From Rhizobium sp. CF122 (GTDB lineage: Bacteria > Pseudomonadota > Alphaproteobacteria > Rhizobiales > Rhizobiaceae), in NCBI RefSeq assembly GCF_000282035.1, contig NZ_AKKA01000071.1:124001-188000 (forward strand): DNA of 64,000 nucleotides. The letters run 5' to 3'. The notes below the pieces were generated by a model that was not told the DNA's origin, did no database searches, and worked only from the letters and a program-made list of their open reading frames with translations. A program made the translations under genes and the position numbers. Every line of letters starts with the position of its first letter. The first letter of the stretch is position 1. This document shows positions 7,536 to 15,864 of this stretch, piece after piece.

Positions 7536-9041
7536 ATGCGCAACGACCTCAAAATTCAACGGCACAGCGACTTGCAGTCTTTTCTGCGGGAGCTCGAACA
7601 GCGCCGACTGCTCATTGCGGTGAACGAGCCAGTTTCCCTCGTTCATGAAATGACTGCGCTACATCAGAAGGTTCTTAGTGAGAACGGCCCTGCGCTTCTC
7701 TTCAAGAAACCGATCGATGCAGATGGCCGGCGTTCTCCAGTGCCGGTGGTTGCAAACCTCTTCGGCACCAGGGAACGCATCGAGCTGGGGTTTGGTCTTG
7801 GGGAAGGCGGACTGCAACGTTTGGGGGACGAGCTCGCGCAGATGCAGCGTCCCGAGCCACCGAAGTCGTTCTCCGACGCCTGGAGCAAGCTTCCCTTGCT
7901 GAGGGCAGCCATCAGCATGCGGCCGCGACATCGACGGGCAGCGCTGTCCCAGGAGGTCGTCTACCAAGGGGAGGATATCGATCTTGGAACGCTTCCAGTG
8001 CAGTGGTGTTGGCCGGGCGAGCCTGCTCCGCTCGTCACATGGCCCTTGGTAATCACGCGAAGCCCTGACGACCCGAGCGACGTGAACGTCGGAATTTACC
8101 GCATGCAGGTTCGAGATTCGACCTCGCTGATTGTCCGGTGGCTTGCCCATCGCGGCGGGGCGAAGCACCATCGACAGTGGCAGCGAAAGGGTTTGGACAT
8201 GCCGATCGCGATCGCTATTGGAGCAGACCCTGCCACTTTGCTTGCGGGGGTCATTCCGCTTCCAGAGGGTATGAACGAGCTCAGCTTTGCTGGTCTTCTC
8301 CGGGGGACAAGGACGGAAGTCAGCAAGGCAGTGACGGTGCCGCTTCAGGTACCAGCGAACGCCGAAATCATCCTTGAGGGCGTCGTGTCCGCAGAAGAGA
8401 CCGCGCTGGAAGGGCCGTACGGCGATCACACTGGCTACTACAATTCGGTCGAGTCCTTTCCCGTCGTGCGATTGTCCGCAATCACGACCAGGCGCTCACC
8501 AGTCTACCTCTCGACGTATACAGGTCGGCCGCCCGATGAACCCTCGCGCCTGGGCGAGGCAATGACCGAGCTTTTCGTTCCGATAGCCAAGCGCCAGTTT
8601 CCCGAGATACAGGATCTGTGGCTGCCACCGGAAGCCTGCTCGTACCGCGCAGCCGTCGTTTCCATCGACAAGAGGTATCCCGGGCAGGCCCGTCGGATCA
8701 TGATGAGCCTCTGGGGGATGCTCCCTCAGTTCAATTATACAAAGCTCATAATCGTCGTCGATCCCGACATCTGCGTGCGTAACTGGGAGGACGTCATGTG
8801 GGCGATGTCCACTCGTTTCGACGCCGCCAGAGACCTCGTCGTCATCGAAAACACCCCCATCGACTATCTGGACTTTGCTTCACCCAAAGCCGGATTGGGT
8901 ACGAAGATGGGGATCGACGCGACCAACAAGATCGCGGCTGAGACTGAAAGGGAATGGGGCCGCGAGCTTCGGATGCCCGATGACCTGACCCAGAAGGCGT
9001 CGGCAATGTGGGAAAGGATCAAGCATGACATCATCGGATAA
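7536..9041 (+). CDS. ubiD: UbiD-family decarboxylase
   Basis: About 501 residues, the usual UbiD length. Family sequence is seen in VVANLFGTRERIELGFG, the prenylated-FMN region EVVYQGEDIDLGTLPVQ to NVGIYRMQV, and LEGPYGDHTGYYN (about 300). UbiD decarboxylates 3-polyprenyl-4-hydroxybenzoate in ubiquinone synthesis using prenyl-FMN from UbiX. The ATG at 7536 is preferred over an in-frame GTG at 7494, which sits inside the FNR-like box. The pair ubiD-ubiX is divergent from ubiTUV, so these may be the copies used anaerobically. Other UbiD-type substrates cannot be excluded. Confidence 0.88.
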   Translation: MRNDLKIQRHSDLQSFLRELEQRRLLIAVNEPVSLVHEMTALHQKVLSENGPALLFKKPIDADGRRSPVPVVANLFGTRERIELGFGLGEGGLQRLGDELAQMQRPEPPKSFSDAWSKLPLLRAAISMRPRHRRAALSQEVVYQGEDIDLGTLPVQWCWPGEPAPLVTWPLVITRSPDDPSDVNVGIYRMQVRDSTSLIVRWLAHRGGAKHHRQWQRKGLDMPIAIAIGADPATLLAGVIPLPEGMNELSFAGLLRGTRTEVSKAVTVPLQVPANAEIILEGVVSAEETALEGPYGDHTGYYNSVESFPVVRLSAITTRRSPVYLSTYTGRPPDEPSRLGEAMTELFVPIAKRQFPEIQDLWLPPEACSYRAAVVSIDKRYPGQARRIMMSLWGMLPQFNYTKLIIVVDPDICVRNWEDVMWAMSTRFDAARDLVVIENTPIDYLDFASPKAGLGTKMGIDATNKIAAETEREWGRELRMPDDLTQKASAMWERIKHDIIG

Positions 9042-9681
9042 GCGCCTCAACGTGGTTCTCGCAGTCACTGGAGCCTCAGGCGCGGCCCTCGGAGTGACCG
9101 TATTGGACCAACTTGCAGATAGCGGCGTTCAGGTTCATCTCGTCGTGTCGGACGGCGGGAAGCGAACTCTCGCGCACGAGGTCGGGACCGAGGCTCACGG
9201 CAAAATGCTGATCAAGGCCCACCGGCACTACGACAACAGGAACATTGGGGCAGCAATTGCCAGTGGTTCCTTTCCAGTCGCCGGCATGATCGTCGCGCCG
9301 TGTTCGATGAAAAGTCTCGCAGCCATCTCGACCGGTCTTTCAGACAGCCTGGTGGCACGCGCAGCCGATGTCCAGCTCAAGGAGCGGCGTCGCCTTGTTC
9401 TCATCACCCGTGAGACGCCGCTGCACCTGGGACACCTGCGAAATATGACTTCAGTGACGGAAATGGGCGCAATCGTGATGCCCCCGGTTCCCGCGTTTTA
9501 TAATCGGCCCCAGTCTGTCGAAGACATCATCGATCACCTGGCTCGCCGGGCGGTCGATTTACTGGCACTACCGATCCCCCGCCTCGCACCTGCGTGGCAG
9601 GGAGAATCGAAGGTTCAGTCAGCCGATGACAGCCAGAGGGTCCGCTCCGAAAAGCATACTGTGGCCGCCACCAAACAGTAG
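9025..9681 (+). CDS. ubiX: UbiX-like flavin prenyltransferase
   Basis: A 218-residue flavoprotein. VVLAVTGASGAALGV at the N-terminus is the FMN-binding motif. APCSMKSLAAISTGLSDSL (about 92-110) and RRLVLITRETPLHLGHLRN (about 124-142) are diagnostic of UbiX/Pad1. It makes prenyl-FMN, the UbiD cofactor. Its start overlaps the end of ubiD by 17 bases. Its C-terminal tail runs 63 bases into the convergent nnrU gene, longer than usual for the family. Confidence 0.9.
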   Translation: MTSSDKRLNVVLAVTGASGAALGVTVLDQLADSGVQVHLVVSDGGKRTLAHEVGTEAHGKMLIKAHRHYDNRNIGAAIASGSFPVAGMIVAPCSMKSLAAISTGLSDSLVARAADVQLKERRRLVLITRETPLHLGHLRNMTSVTEMGAIVMPPVPAFYNRPQSVEDIIDHLARRAVDLLALPIPRLAPAWQGESKVQSADDSQRVRSEKHTVAATKQ

Positions 9682-10299
9682 CCAGACTACTGTAATGGCA
9701 GCGAGAACCGCGGCGAGCAGAAGGGCTCGGTCGGCCGCTGGCCGGCCCCCTCGAAGGAAGGCTGCAAGTGGCCAGATTGACGTTTGTACGGACAAGGGCG
9801 TCCAGTTTTCACCGAGACGTCGCTTTGCGCGCCTTTCGGCCATCGGAATAGAGCCTAGAGCGAATCCACCGAATCCGCCGAACAACAGCACTGACCGCAA
9901 ATCGCCGTTAGCGACTATGTGTCCGATCGCCCAGAGCGCAAAGCCCCACAGAACCGGATGCCTCGTGATCCTGGTGACCGCTCCAAGATTGGCGCCGGAG
10001 CGGACGGATACCGACAGCGGGTTCCCACTCAAGAGCCCGGCCAGCACCAGAAAAATGCCCAACGGCGCGAGGACGAACGCGACGCTCGCATGCCATGGCC
10101 GAAGCTCCCAGAGTGGAATGTAGTCAAGGGATAATGCGGCTGCGAAGACCCAGACCAGCACAATCGTAGAAACAAGGGAATAGCCAATAAAATAGGTCGG
10201 TCTGCCGATGCGTGCTATGATGCCCGCGCGGATCGCTGGAACCGCTGGAACCGAGTGGAGGATTAGGAAAACCGCGAATGCGGACACGAATGCGATCAT
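9619..10299 (-). CDS. nnrU: NnrU family membrane protein
   Basis: A 226-residue polytopic membrane protein with about six segments. NPLSVSVRSGANLGAVTRIT, RHPVLWGFALWAIGHIVANGD and FGGFGGFALGSI are typical of NnrU/isoprenylcysteine methyltransferase-like proteins. NnrU genes accompany nitrite and nitric oxide reductase genes; the biochemical role is unknown. The start at 10299 (MIAFVSAFAVF) has the ribosome site AAGGAGG about 6 bases upstream; the frame is open further upstream but without signal. An FNR box at 10349 controls it. Confidence 0.88.
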   Translation of the reverse strand: MIAFVSAFAVFLILHSVPAVPAIRAGIIARIGRPTYFIGYSLVSTIVLVWVFAAALSLDYIPLWELRPWHASVAFVLAPLGIFLVLAGLLSGNPLSVSVRSGANLGAVTRITRHPVLWGFALWAIGHIVANGDLRSVLLFGGFGGFALGSIPMAERRAKRRLGENWTPLSVQTSIWPLAAFLRGGRPAADRALLLAAVLAAITVVWLLFGGGHSMLFGADPLAVIG

Positions 10300-10348
10300 G
10301 ACGACCTCCTTTTCGGAGGCATTAGTAACAGATGCGCGCGATACTTTT

Positions 10349-10362
10349 TTGATCAGGGTCAA
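10349..10362 (-). promoter_or_regulatory. FNR/FixK box upstream of nnrU
   Basis: TTGATCAGGGTCAA matches the FNR consensus at 9 of 10 positions. The centre lies about 56 bases before the nnrU ATG, giving a predicted leader of about 15 bases. Confidence 0.7.
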
Positions 10363-10531
10363 GCAGTCACATGACTTGAGCTCACCAGTAGAATTCAAGA
10401 GCCGGTCGACTTGCGCTTCGTAGGGCATTTGTCGCCAATCGTTTGTCAACACTTACAAGGGTTTCAGAGGCCTCCGCTAAACCGGTGCACGGTGTGGATG
10501 AGGCGAGCTCTCACTGCCGCGTTGCCCGTCT

Positions 10532-10545
10532 TTGCGCCAGCGCAA
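10532..10545 (+). promoter_or_regulatory. NnrR-type box upstream of ftrA
   Basis: TTGCGCCAGCGCAA, within the 16-base symmetrical TTTGCGCCAGCGCAAA. Half-site TTGCG/CGCAA differs from the FNR half-site TTGAT and resembles the boxes at nirK, nnrS and norC. The centre to ftrA ATG distance (about 68) allows a 27-base leader. Confidence 0.6.
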
Positions 10546-10606
10546 AGATTAAGCTCTTTGCCCTGATAAAGGTGACGCTATTAGTCATCTTTAAGGGATC
10601 GTCGTC

Positions 10607-11149
10607 ATGTTTCGTGCCTCCAGCCTTTGCTTCGCTCCAATCCTTTATGCCGCGATGCCTCTCGTCCTACATGCCGCCGAATATCCAATCGGGGAGCCAA
10701 AGGTCTTTTCAGGCATGGAGGTCGCCGCAGTCTATCTGCAACCGGTCGAGATGGATCCACCCGGCATGATGCTGCCGGCCGATCGGTCCGATATTCATCT
10801 GGAAGCCGACATACACGCGACCGAGACCAACACGAACGGGTTCGCAGAAGGCGACTGGGTGCCTAATCTTCACATCGAATACAACATCAAGAACAGCGAT
10901 ACTGGAGAAGAGGCAACCGGCGCGCTTGAAGCCATGGTAGCGAGCGACGGACCGCACTATGGCGACAATGTGAAGCTTTCGGGTCCCGGCCGCTATACGT
11001 TGGCACTGACCGTCCATCCCGGCGGGCATGGAGAAATGCCATTTGGTCGCCATGTCGACAAGGAGACCGGCGTCGCACCCTGGCCCGATACTTTTATACT
11101 GAACTACGAGTTTGTCTTCGCCGGCGTCGGGAAGAAGGGAGGCTACTAA
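10607..11149 (+). CDS. ftrA: periplasmic P19/FtrA-type iron-binding protein
   Basis: A 180-residue secreted protein with a signal peptide ending around LVLHAAEYPIG (residue 22). Family features of the P19/Tpd iron transport proteins are present: VAAVYLQPVEMDPPGMM with metal-binding Met and His, then SDIHLEADIHATE and LTVHPGGHGEMPFGRHVD. In Brucella the FtrABCD system takes up ferrous iron. The next gene overlaps its stop codon. The NnrR-type box upstream suggests expression during denitrification, when iron demand for cytochromes and NorB is high. Confidence 0.87.
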   Translation: MFRASSLCFAPILYAAMPLVLHAAEYPIGEPKVFSGMEVAAVYLQPVEMDPPGMMLPADRSDIHLEADIHATETNTNGFAEGDWVPNLHIEYNIKNSDTGEEATGALEAMVASDGPHYGDNVKLSGPGRYTLALTVHPGGHGEMPFGRHVDKETGVAPWPDTFILNYEFVFAGVGKKGGY

Positions 11150-11493
11150 TGAGCCAACCGGCTTTCCTTTCCTGCTTGGCCGGTTCGGTGCTTCTTGCGT
11201 CGATGCTTCCAGCATCGGCAGACCAGGAGTACCCAACATTCAAGGTGCACTTTAGCGATGGTATCGTATCGCCGTCCGTGATCGAGGTGCCGGCGAACAG
11301 TCGCTTCAAGTTGGAGCTCCGCAACGACGGCTCCACTCCCATCGAGTTTGAAAGCACCACGCTGCGCAAGGAAAAGGTCCTCGCGCCAGGGGCTTCGAGT
11401 TTCATCGTCTTTCATCCACTGGATCCCGGAAACTACGCTTTCTTCGATGATTTCCATTTGGACATGCCCCCTGCGAGGATTGTCGCAAGATGA
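11149..11493 (+). CDS. ftrB: cupredoxin-like periplasmic protein of iron transport
   Basis: A 114-residue protein with a signal peptide ending near LPASADQEYP. It has the single cupredoxin-like fold of EfeO_Cupredoxin proteins: SPSVIEVPANSRFKLELRND, then FESTTLRKEKVLAPG and PGNYAFFDDFHL. In FtrABCD it is thought to bind copper and oxidise ferrous iron for the permease. It overlaps ftrA by 1 base and ftrC by 4 bases. Confidence 0.85.
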   Translation: MSQPAFLSCLAGSVLLASMLPASADQEYPTFKVHFSDGIVSPSVIEVPANSRFKLELRNDGSTPIEFESTTLRKEKVLAPGASSFIVFHPLDPGNYAFFDDFHLDMPPARIVAR

Positions 11494-12341
11494 CCCTCAG
11501 CGTGTCCGCGCAATGCTTTAAGATCGCGTTCGTGGTCTGGCGCGAATCTTTTGAAGCGCTTCTCGTTGTTGGCATCTTGGTGACATGGTCCTTGAGGAGC
11601 ACGCCCGACAAAGGCCGCCTCGCCATGCGCGCAATTGCTGCGGGCGTCGTATGTGGGCTGGCACTCGCAATTGCGCTTGCGGCTTTAACCACCCATGCCG
11701 CGAGCGCGTTCAACGGCCAGGTCGAGGACATCGTTCAGATGCTCATAGCTTTCTCGGCCTGCCTTCTTATCGTAAAAATGGTATTTTGGATGCGTGGGAT
11801 GGAGAAAGGCGCCACCGGCGGCTTATCTGCCCAGACGATGGCTCGCACTAGCGGCCAAAATTGGTTCGGCCTTGCTGTGCTAGCGGCACTCGCGGTGGCG
11901 CGGGAGGGCGCCGAGACCGTCCTGTTTCTTTATGGCATACTCTTTTCGACACAGGCCAACCTTGGACGCGGCATCTTGTCCGGAGGAATAGGACTGCTAC
12001 TGGCTGCGGCCACCTATTGGTCCATCAAGCTCAGTTCGTTCGGCATATCGAAGAACGTATTTCTTGGCGTCAGCCAAGGCCTGCTGCTCGCGCTGGGAAG
12101 CGGTCTGATGATGACCGCTATCGATAGGGCGATCTCCATTGAACTCGTCTCCCCGTTGTCCGCGCCCCTGTGGAATTCGACTTGGCTTCTCGACGACTCC
12201 AGCGGATTCGGCGCGTTTCTGGCGGGCGTTATCGGCTATCGTTCGCGACCGGAGCTGTTGCCGGTCCTCGCAATGGCAATCTATTGGGCAACCGCCTCCG
12301 TTGCGTTTGTCCGACCAATGCAGTCAAGGCTGACGGCATGA
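11490..12341 (+). CDS. ftrC: FTR1-family iron permease
   Basis: A 283-residue inner-membrane permease with about seven segments. Two REXXE iron-translocation motifs are visible, WRESFEALL near residue 17 and AREGAETVLF near 138. It is the channel of the FtrABCD system. It overlaps ftrB and ftrD by 4 bases each. Confidence 0.92.
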   Translation: MTLSVSAQCFKIAFVVWRESFEALLVVGILVTWSLRSTPDKGRLAMRAIAAGVVCGLALAIALAALTTHAASAFNGQVEDIVQMLIAFSACLLIVKMVFWMRGMEKGATGGLSAQTMARTSGQNWFGLAVLAALAVAREGAETVLFLYGILFSTQANLGRGILSGGIGLLLAAATYWSIKLSSFGISKNVFLGVSQGLLLALGSGLMMTAIDRAISIELVSPLSAPLWNSTWLLDDSSGFGAFLAGVIGYRSRPELLPVLAMAIYWATASVAFVRPMQSRLTA

Positions 12342-13723
12342 CCCCAACCAAGGCGAGGGCGAAAACCCTGGTCGCAGGCGTCGGAGATTTGCTTGTGCGC
12401 CAACAGGCACTCATCCGACGCCTGCAGTGGACGACGATTGCCCTGTACATTGCTCTCCTCGTGCTACCCCTGTTTTTACCGCTTCCTACGAGCCAGGATT
12501 TCATATGGAATAACGTCACGCGCTTCGCGCAATTCGTCTTCTGGGGAATCTGGTGGCCGTTTGTGATCCTCGGAACCGCTCTCATCGGGCGATTCTGGTG
12601 TGGGCTTCTATGCCCCGAAGGTGCCCTTTCGGAATTCGCTAGCGAAAGAGGATCAGGAAGAGCGATTCCGAGTTGGATGAAGTGGTCGGGCTGGCCGGTC
12701 GTGTCATTTATCTCCACGACGGTCTATGGCCAGCTTACGAGCATCTACCAGTATCCCAAGCCTGCTGCACTGCTGCTGGGCGGATCCACTTTGGTCGCGA
12801 TGGTCGTCGGTGCGCGCTACGGCAAGGCGAAGCGGGTTTGGTGCCGGTTCTTATGCCCAGTGAGCGGCGTCTTTGGCCTCATAAGCAAGATCGCGCCCTT
12901 GCATTTCAAAGTAGAACCCGAAGTCTGGAGGCGGCCTCTAACACAGGTTGGCGCAATCGCCGCCGTCAACTGCGCTCCCTTGATACCGATCAAAACAATG
13001 CAGGGCGGCTCGGCCTGCCACATGTGCGGACGGTGCAGCGGTCACAGGGGCGCGATCCGGCTTGCGTGGCGAAGGCCCGCCAGTGATATCGTGTACGGCT
13101 CGGGGAGGGCCGCTACACGCTGGGAGACGTTTCTGATCGTGCCCGTGCTGCTCGGCCTCGTGCCGGCCGCGCTCCACTGGTCCAGCAGCGGTCTGTTTCA
13201 GTCTATCAGACAATGGCTGGTCGAACTGTGTGTGAGCTCGCACTGGATCTGGCCGCTGTCGGTTCGCCTGCCTTGGTGGGTCTTGACCAACTATCCGTCG
13301 GCAAGCGACGTCATGACAGTCGTAGATGGACTGTCACTGCTCGCGTTGATTGCAGTGTCCTCCGTGCTGGCGTCTTGCATGTTCATGGTTGCGCTCGTTG
13401 CTTGCTCTTTCGTCCTGCGTAAACACCTCGGTGCCGTTCACCATATCGCGCAAGCGCTGATCCCAGTCGCGGCCGCCTCGCTTTTCTGCGGCCTGCTGTC
13501 ATTGACGATCACGCAGCTCCGCTGCGATGGCATCGACCTGCCGTTCATCGACCGATGCCGGGGGATGATCGTACTCCTTGCCGGCGCCTGGTCGGTAATG
13601 ATAGCCAATCGGATATCGGCACTCTACACGGCAAGTATCCAGCGCCGAGCACTCGCGACGACGCTTGTATCCATTCCGACGATTGCGTTCTCATGGGGAT
13701 GGCTCGTCGTCTTCCTATTCTAG
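12338..13723 (+). CDS. ftrD: membrane 4Fe-4S ferredoxin-like protein of iron transport
   Basis: A 461-residue NapH/RdxA-like membrane protein. Cysteine motifs are FWCGLLCPEGALSEF (about 87-100), VWCRFLCPVSGVFGL (about 167) and SACHMCGRCSGH (about 227). It is thought to pass electrons across the membrane for the Ftr iron system. The start is the ATG inside the ftrC stop (ATGA); a longer open frame upstream is only the shadow of ftrC. The C-terminal part has several extra membrane segments. Confidence 0.85.
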   Translation: MTPTKARAKTLVAGVGDLLVRQQALIRRLQWTTIALYIALLVLPLFLPLPTSQDFIWNNVTRFAQFVFWGIWWPFVILGTALIGRFWCGLLCPEGALSEFASERGSGRAIPSWMKWSGWPVVSFISTTVYGQLTSIYQYPKPAALLLGGSTLVAMVVGARYGKAKRVWCRFLCPVSGVFGLISKIAPLHFKVEPEVWRRPLTQVGAIAAVNCAPLIPIKTMQGGSACHMCGRCSGHRGAIRLAWRRPASDIVYGSGRAATRWETFLIVPVLLGLVPAALHWSSSGLFQSIRQWLVELCVSSHWIWPLSVRLPWWVLTNYPSASDVMTVVDGLSLLALIAVSSVLASCMFMVALVACSFVLRKHLGAVHHIAQALIPVAAASLFCGLLSLTITQLRCDGIDLPFIDRCRGMIVLLAGAWSVMIANRISALYTASIQRRALATTLVSIPTIAFSWGWLVVFLF

Positions 13724-13735
13724 CGCGGCGGCTAA

Positions 13736-13951
13736 TCACCGGCTGAAGACGTGACGCACGAAGGCACTCCAGACCACCAAGGACATTGAAGCAAGCGCGA
13801 CAAGCGCGCCCAAAACGATGGTTACACGATGCCTCGTTCGAAGGTAATCGCTTTCAGAACGTCGAAATCGATCCGCACCAAAGGCCCACGTTGCAGGCAA
13901 CTGGCTGCGTAGTGTTATGCCGATGGCCGCGTGACTACGAAGAGAGCGCAC
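13736..13951 (-). CDS. possible small membrane-anchored protein
   Basis: An open frame that follows and overlaps the end of the YbaN-like gene on the same strand. With a GTG start at 13951 it would encode 71 residues, ending in one hydrophobic segment (TIVLGALVALASMSLVVW) and a short basic tail. No clear ribosome site is present and no family is recognised. It may be a chance frame. Confidence 0.28.
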   Translation of the reverse strand: MRSLRSHAAIGITLRSQLPATWAFGADRFRRSESDYLRTRHRVTIVLGALVALASMSLVVWSAFVRHVFSR

Positions 13952-14271
13952 GACATCACCACCGATCCCAGGACAGATGTCACCAAGAGACTGGGTGCCG
14001 CTACCCAAAGTACAATTCCAAAGCTCAATCCCATGGATGTGATTGCTGCGAGCTTACCCTTGAGAGGAATGGCGCGATTGCGACGCCAGGCCTCTATTGG
14101 CTTGCCCCATGTCGGATGGGACAGGAGCCACGTTTCGAATCGAGGTGATGTGCGAGCGAAAATGCTCGCTGACAGCAGGAGGAATGGGGTTGTCGGCAGG
14201 AATGGCAGAAAGACACCGACACAACCCAATACAACGGAAGCCCACGCAACTACGATAAGGGCGCCTCGCAT
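13915..14271 (-). CDS. YbaN/DUF454 family inner-membrane protein
   Basis: A 118-residue protein with three or four membrane segments. The family signature VFLPFLPTTPFLLLSASIFAR is followed by SPRFETWLLSHPTWGKPIE and a C-terminal hydrophobic pair. Function in the family is unknown. A perfect FNR box at 14332 is placed so that the predicted start site lies 26 bases before its ATG, so anaerobic expression is likely. Confidence 0.85.
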   Translation of the reverse strand: MRGALIVVAWASVVLGCVGVFLPFLPTTPFLLLSASIFARTSPRFETWLLSHPTWGKPIEAWRRNRAIPLKGKLAAITSMGLSFGIVLWVAAPSLLVTSVLGSVVMSCALFVVTRPSA

Positions 14272-14331
14272 GTCTCAATCCTCCAAGAAGTCGATCGAAC
14301 AGCTCCTTAGCACAGCCTAGGTACGCGGTCT

Positions 14332-14345
14332 TTGATGTCTATCAA
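14332..14345. promoter_or_regulatory. perfect FNR/FixK box in a divergent region
   Basis: TTGATGTCTATCAA fits TTGAT-N4-ATCAA exactly. It can serve the YbaN-like gene on the minus strand (26-base leader) or a small frame starting at 14433 on the plus strand (about 53-base leader). Confidence 0.75.
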
Positions 14346-14432
14346 AGTCTTTCCAGCACCATCCCTTATCTTTGCAGCGTCGGACGATCTGTTCGAGATA
14401 ACGCCTGCGGGCAATCTTTTGAGGATACTGTC

Positions 14433-14678
14433 ATGCTCCCCAGATTCATCACAGCCTTCCTAAAGTCATCAGGACAGAGCGGCATCGTTGTCATGGAACA
14501 TCAAGGCGCTCATCGCGTGGTCGTCGTGGACCCGCGAAGCGCTTCACAAGCTTTCGAGCCTCCTCGCGCCGACGAAACAAGACTTCAACAAGGTCTTGGC
14601 GCGATTTGCGAGATCGCTTCATCGAAAAATCCCGCTAGCTTCGACAGATCCGTTTCCGGCAATTCGAGTTTCTGCTGA
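14433..14678 (+). CDS. hypothetical 81-residue protein
   Basis: An ATG with GAGG 8 bases upstream, placed downstream of the perfect FNR box. The product begins MLPRFITAFLKSSG and shows no domain. A second frame from 14488 (ending ADDIESWKARRQSRLH) has a faint DUF1127-like tail, so this locus may be a small gene disrupted by a frameshift. Low certainty. Confidence 0.3.
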   Translation: MLPRFITAFLKSSGQSGIVVMEHQGAHRVVVVDPRSASQAFEPPRADETRLQQGLGAICEIASSKNPASFDRSVSGNSSFC

Positions 14679-14742
14679 CGACATCGAGTCGTGGAAGGCG
14701 CGAAGGCAGAGCCGACTGCATTGAAGGCCGACTGATACGATC

Positions 14743-15159
14743 TTACAGCGCCTGAAGCTCTGTGACCTTGCTCTCAAGGCTAAACACCGGATCTCCCAAC
14801 AGATCCGCCAGACTGCGCTCCTGGAGATGACGCATATAGGCTGCCCTTGCACCGGCCCTGACGCATCTCCAGCCCCGCAGAACGTCGTTCTCGAAGAGGT
14901 TGTCGCAAGTCGAGTGGGTCATGGCGGCGACGACCTCACCAAGGCAGATCTGTTCCGGCGAGCGGGCGAGCCTCAATCCGCCGTTTCTACCTCGCAAGCT
15001 CTCAAGAAACGCACTGCGAACCAGCCTGTTGGCCGCCTTCGCAAAATGCGCATGCGACGCCTCGAACGTCGTCGACGCCTCCTCGATAGTGATCAGCCGA
15101 CCTGGATTGGAGGCGGCAAGCAAAGGCAGGCGGAGTCCGTTGTCGAGCAAAATCGTCAT
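14743..15159 (-). CDS. Rrf2-family transcriptional regulator
   Basis: A 138-residue Rrf2 protein of normal length. The winged helix region ASTTFEASHAHFAKAANRLV and the wing GRNGGLRLAR are present. In NsrR and RirA relatives three cysteines hold an Fe-S cluster. Here only two are in place, in HSTC and GWRC, spaced 14 as the outer cysteines of RirA; the middle one is missing. It lies 9 bases after nnrR on the same strand, so it may be co-transcribed with nirK-nirV-nnrR and sense NO or iron. Confidence 0.82.
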   Translation of the reverse strand: MTILLDNGLRLPLLAASNPGRLITIEEASTTFEASHAHFAKAANRLVRSAFLESLRGRNGGLRLARSPEQICLGEVVAAMTHSTCDNLFENDVLRGWRCVRAGARAAYMRHLQERSLADLLGDPVFSLESKVTELQAL

Positions 15160-15168
15160 GACAACACT

Positions 15169-15864
15169 TCAGTCACGCGCGCCGTCCGCGAGATTAAGAA
15201 GGCGTTGAGGATCACATATCGTGAGTTTCTGACGACCGCCTTCCACGATCCCCTTGCTCTCCCACGCACTGAGAATTCGTGACACCGTGTGGAGGGTGGT
15301 GCCGGTCATCTCGGCGATGTCCTGTCTCGATATCGGAAAGTCGATGCGAATACCTGCGGCGACCGGGCGTCCTGCCTGCTTGGAGAGCCTGAGGACTGCG
15401 TGGGCTACGCGTTTTTCCACTTCCTCGGTCGACATCTCGCGGATTCGGGTATGCGCCTCCTCGAGCCGTTGTCCGATCGTTTGCATCGCCGTGACAGCAA
15501 GGCGTGGGTTCTGCTCGACGAAGCGCGACCACATGTCTGTCGGCCAACCAAGGATCAGGCTCTCGGCCGCGGCCAACGCCGTCCCAGGATAGTCCGATCG
15601 GCGAAGTGCCATGGCGAAACCAAACAGATCGCCCGGATGAACCATCCGGACGATGATCTGTTGTCCGTCCTGGGTGACCTGGGTGACCTTCAATCGGCCG
15701 TGCAACAGCAGAAAGAACGATCGCGCTGGAGCGCCTTGTTCGAAGACCGCATCGCCTTGGGCGACACGACGTGGAACGGCATGCTCAAGCATCGAGTCGA
15801 GGTCGGGATCCGTCATCCGCTCGAAGAGCGGCAACGATTTTAAAATGGTGCGATCAACCTTCAT
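15169..15864 (-). CDS. nnrR: NnrR, Crp/Fnr-type regulator of denitrification genes
   Basis: About 231 residues with a cyclic-nucleotide-type beta barrel (FEQGAPARSFFLLLHGRLK, VHPGDLFGFAM) and a C-terminal helix-turn-helix (ISRQDIAEMTGTTLHTVSR). It has no N-terminal cysteine cluster, as expected for NnrR, which responds to NO. Location directly after nirV, overlapping its end, supports NnrR rather than FixK or FnrN. The second of two adjacent ATGs is used because GGAG is 5 bases upstream of it. The TTG-N8-CAA boxes with a CGCAA half-site in this region are its likely targets. Confidence 0.88.
   Translation of the reverse strand: MKVDRTILKSLPLFERMTDPDLDSMLEHAVPRRVAQGDAVFEQGAPARSFFLLLHGRLKVTQVTQDGQQIIVRMVHPGDLFGFAMALRRSDYPGTALAAAESLILGWPTDMWSRFVEQNPRLAVTAMQTIGQRLEEAHTRIREMSTEEVEKRVAHAVLRLSKQAGRPVAAGIRIDFPISRQDIAEMTGTTLHTVSRILSAWESKGIVEGGRQKLTICDPQRLLNLADGARD

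Noticed and set aside
7521..7536. TTGATTGCATCGTCAA near the ubiD start
   Set aside because: Half-sites are separated by 6 rather than 4 bases and it overlaps the ATG, so it does not fit a Crp/Fnr site.
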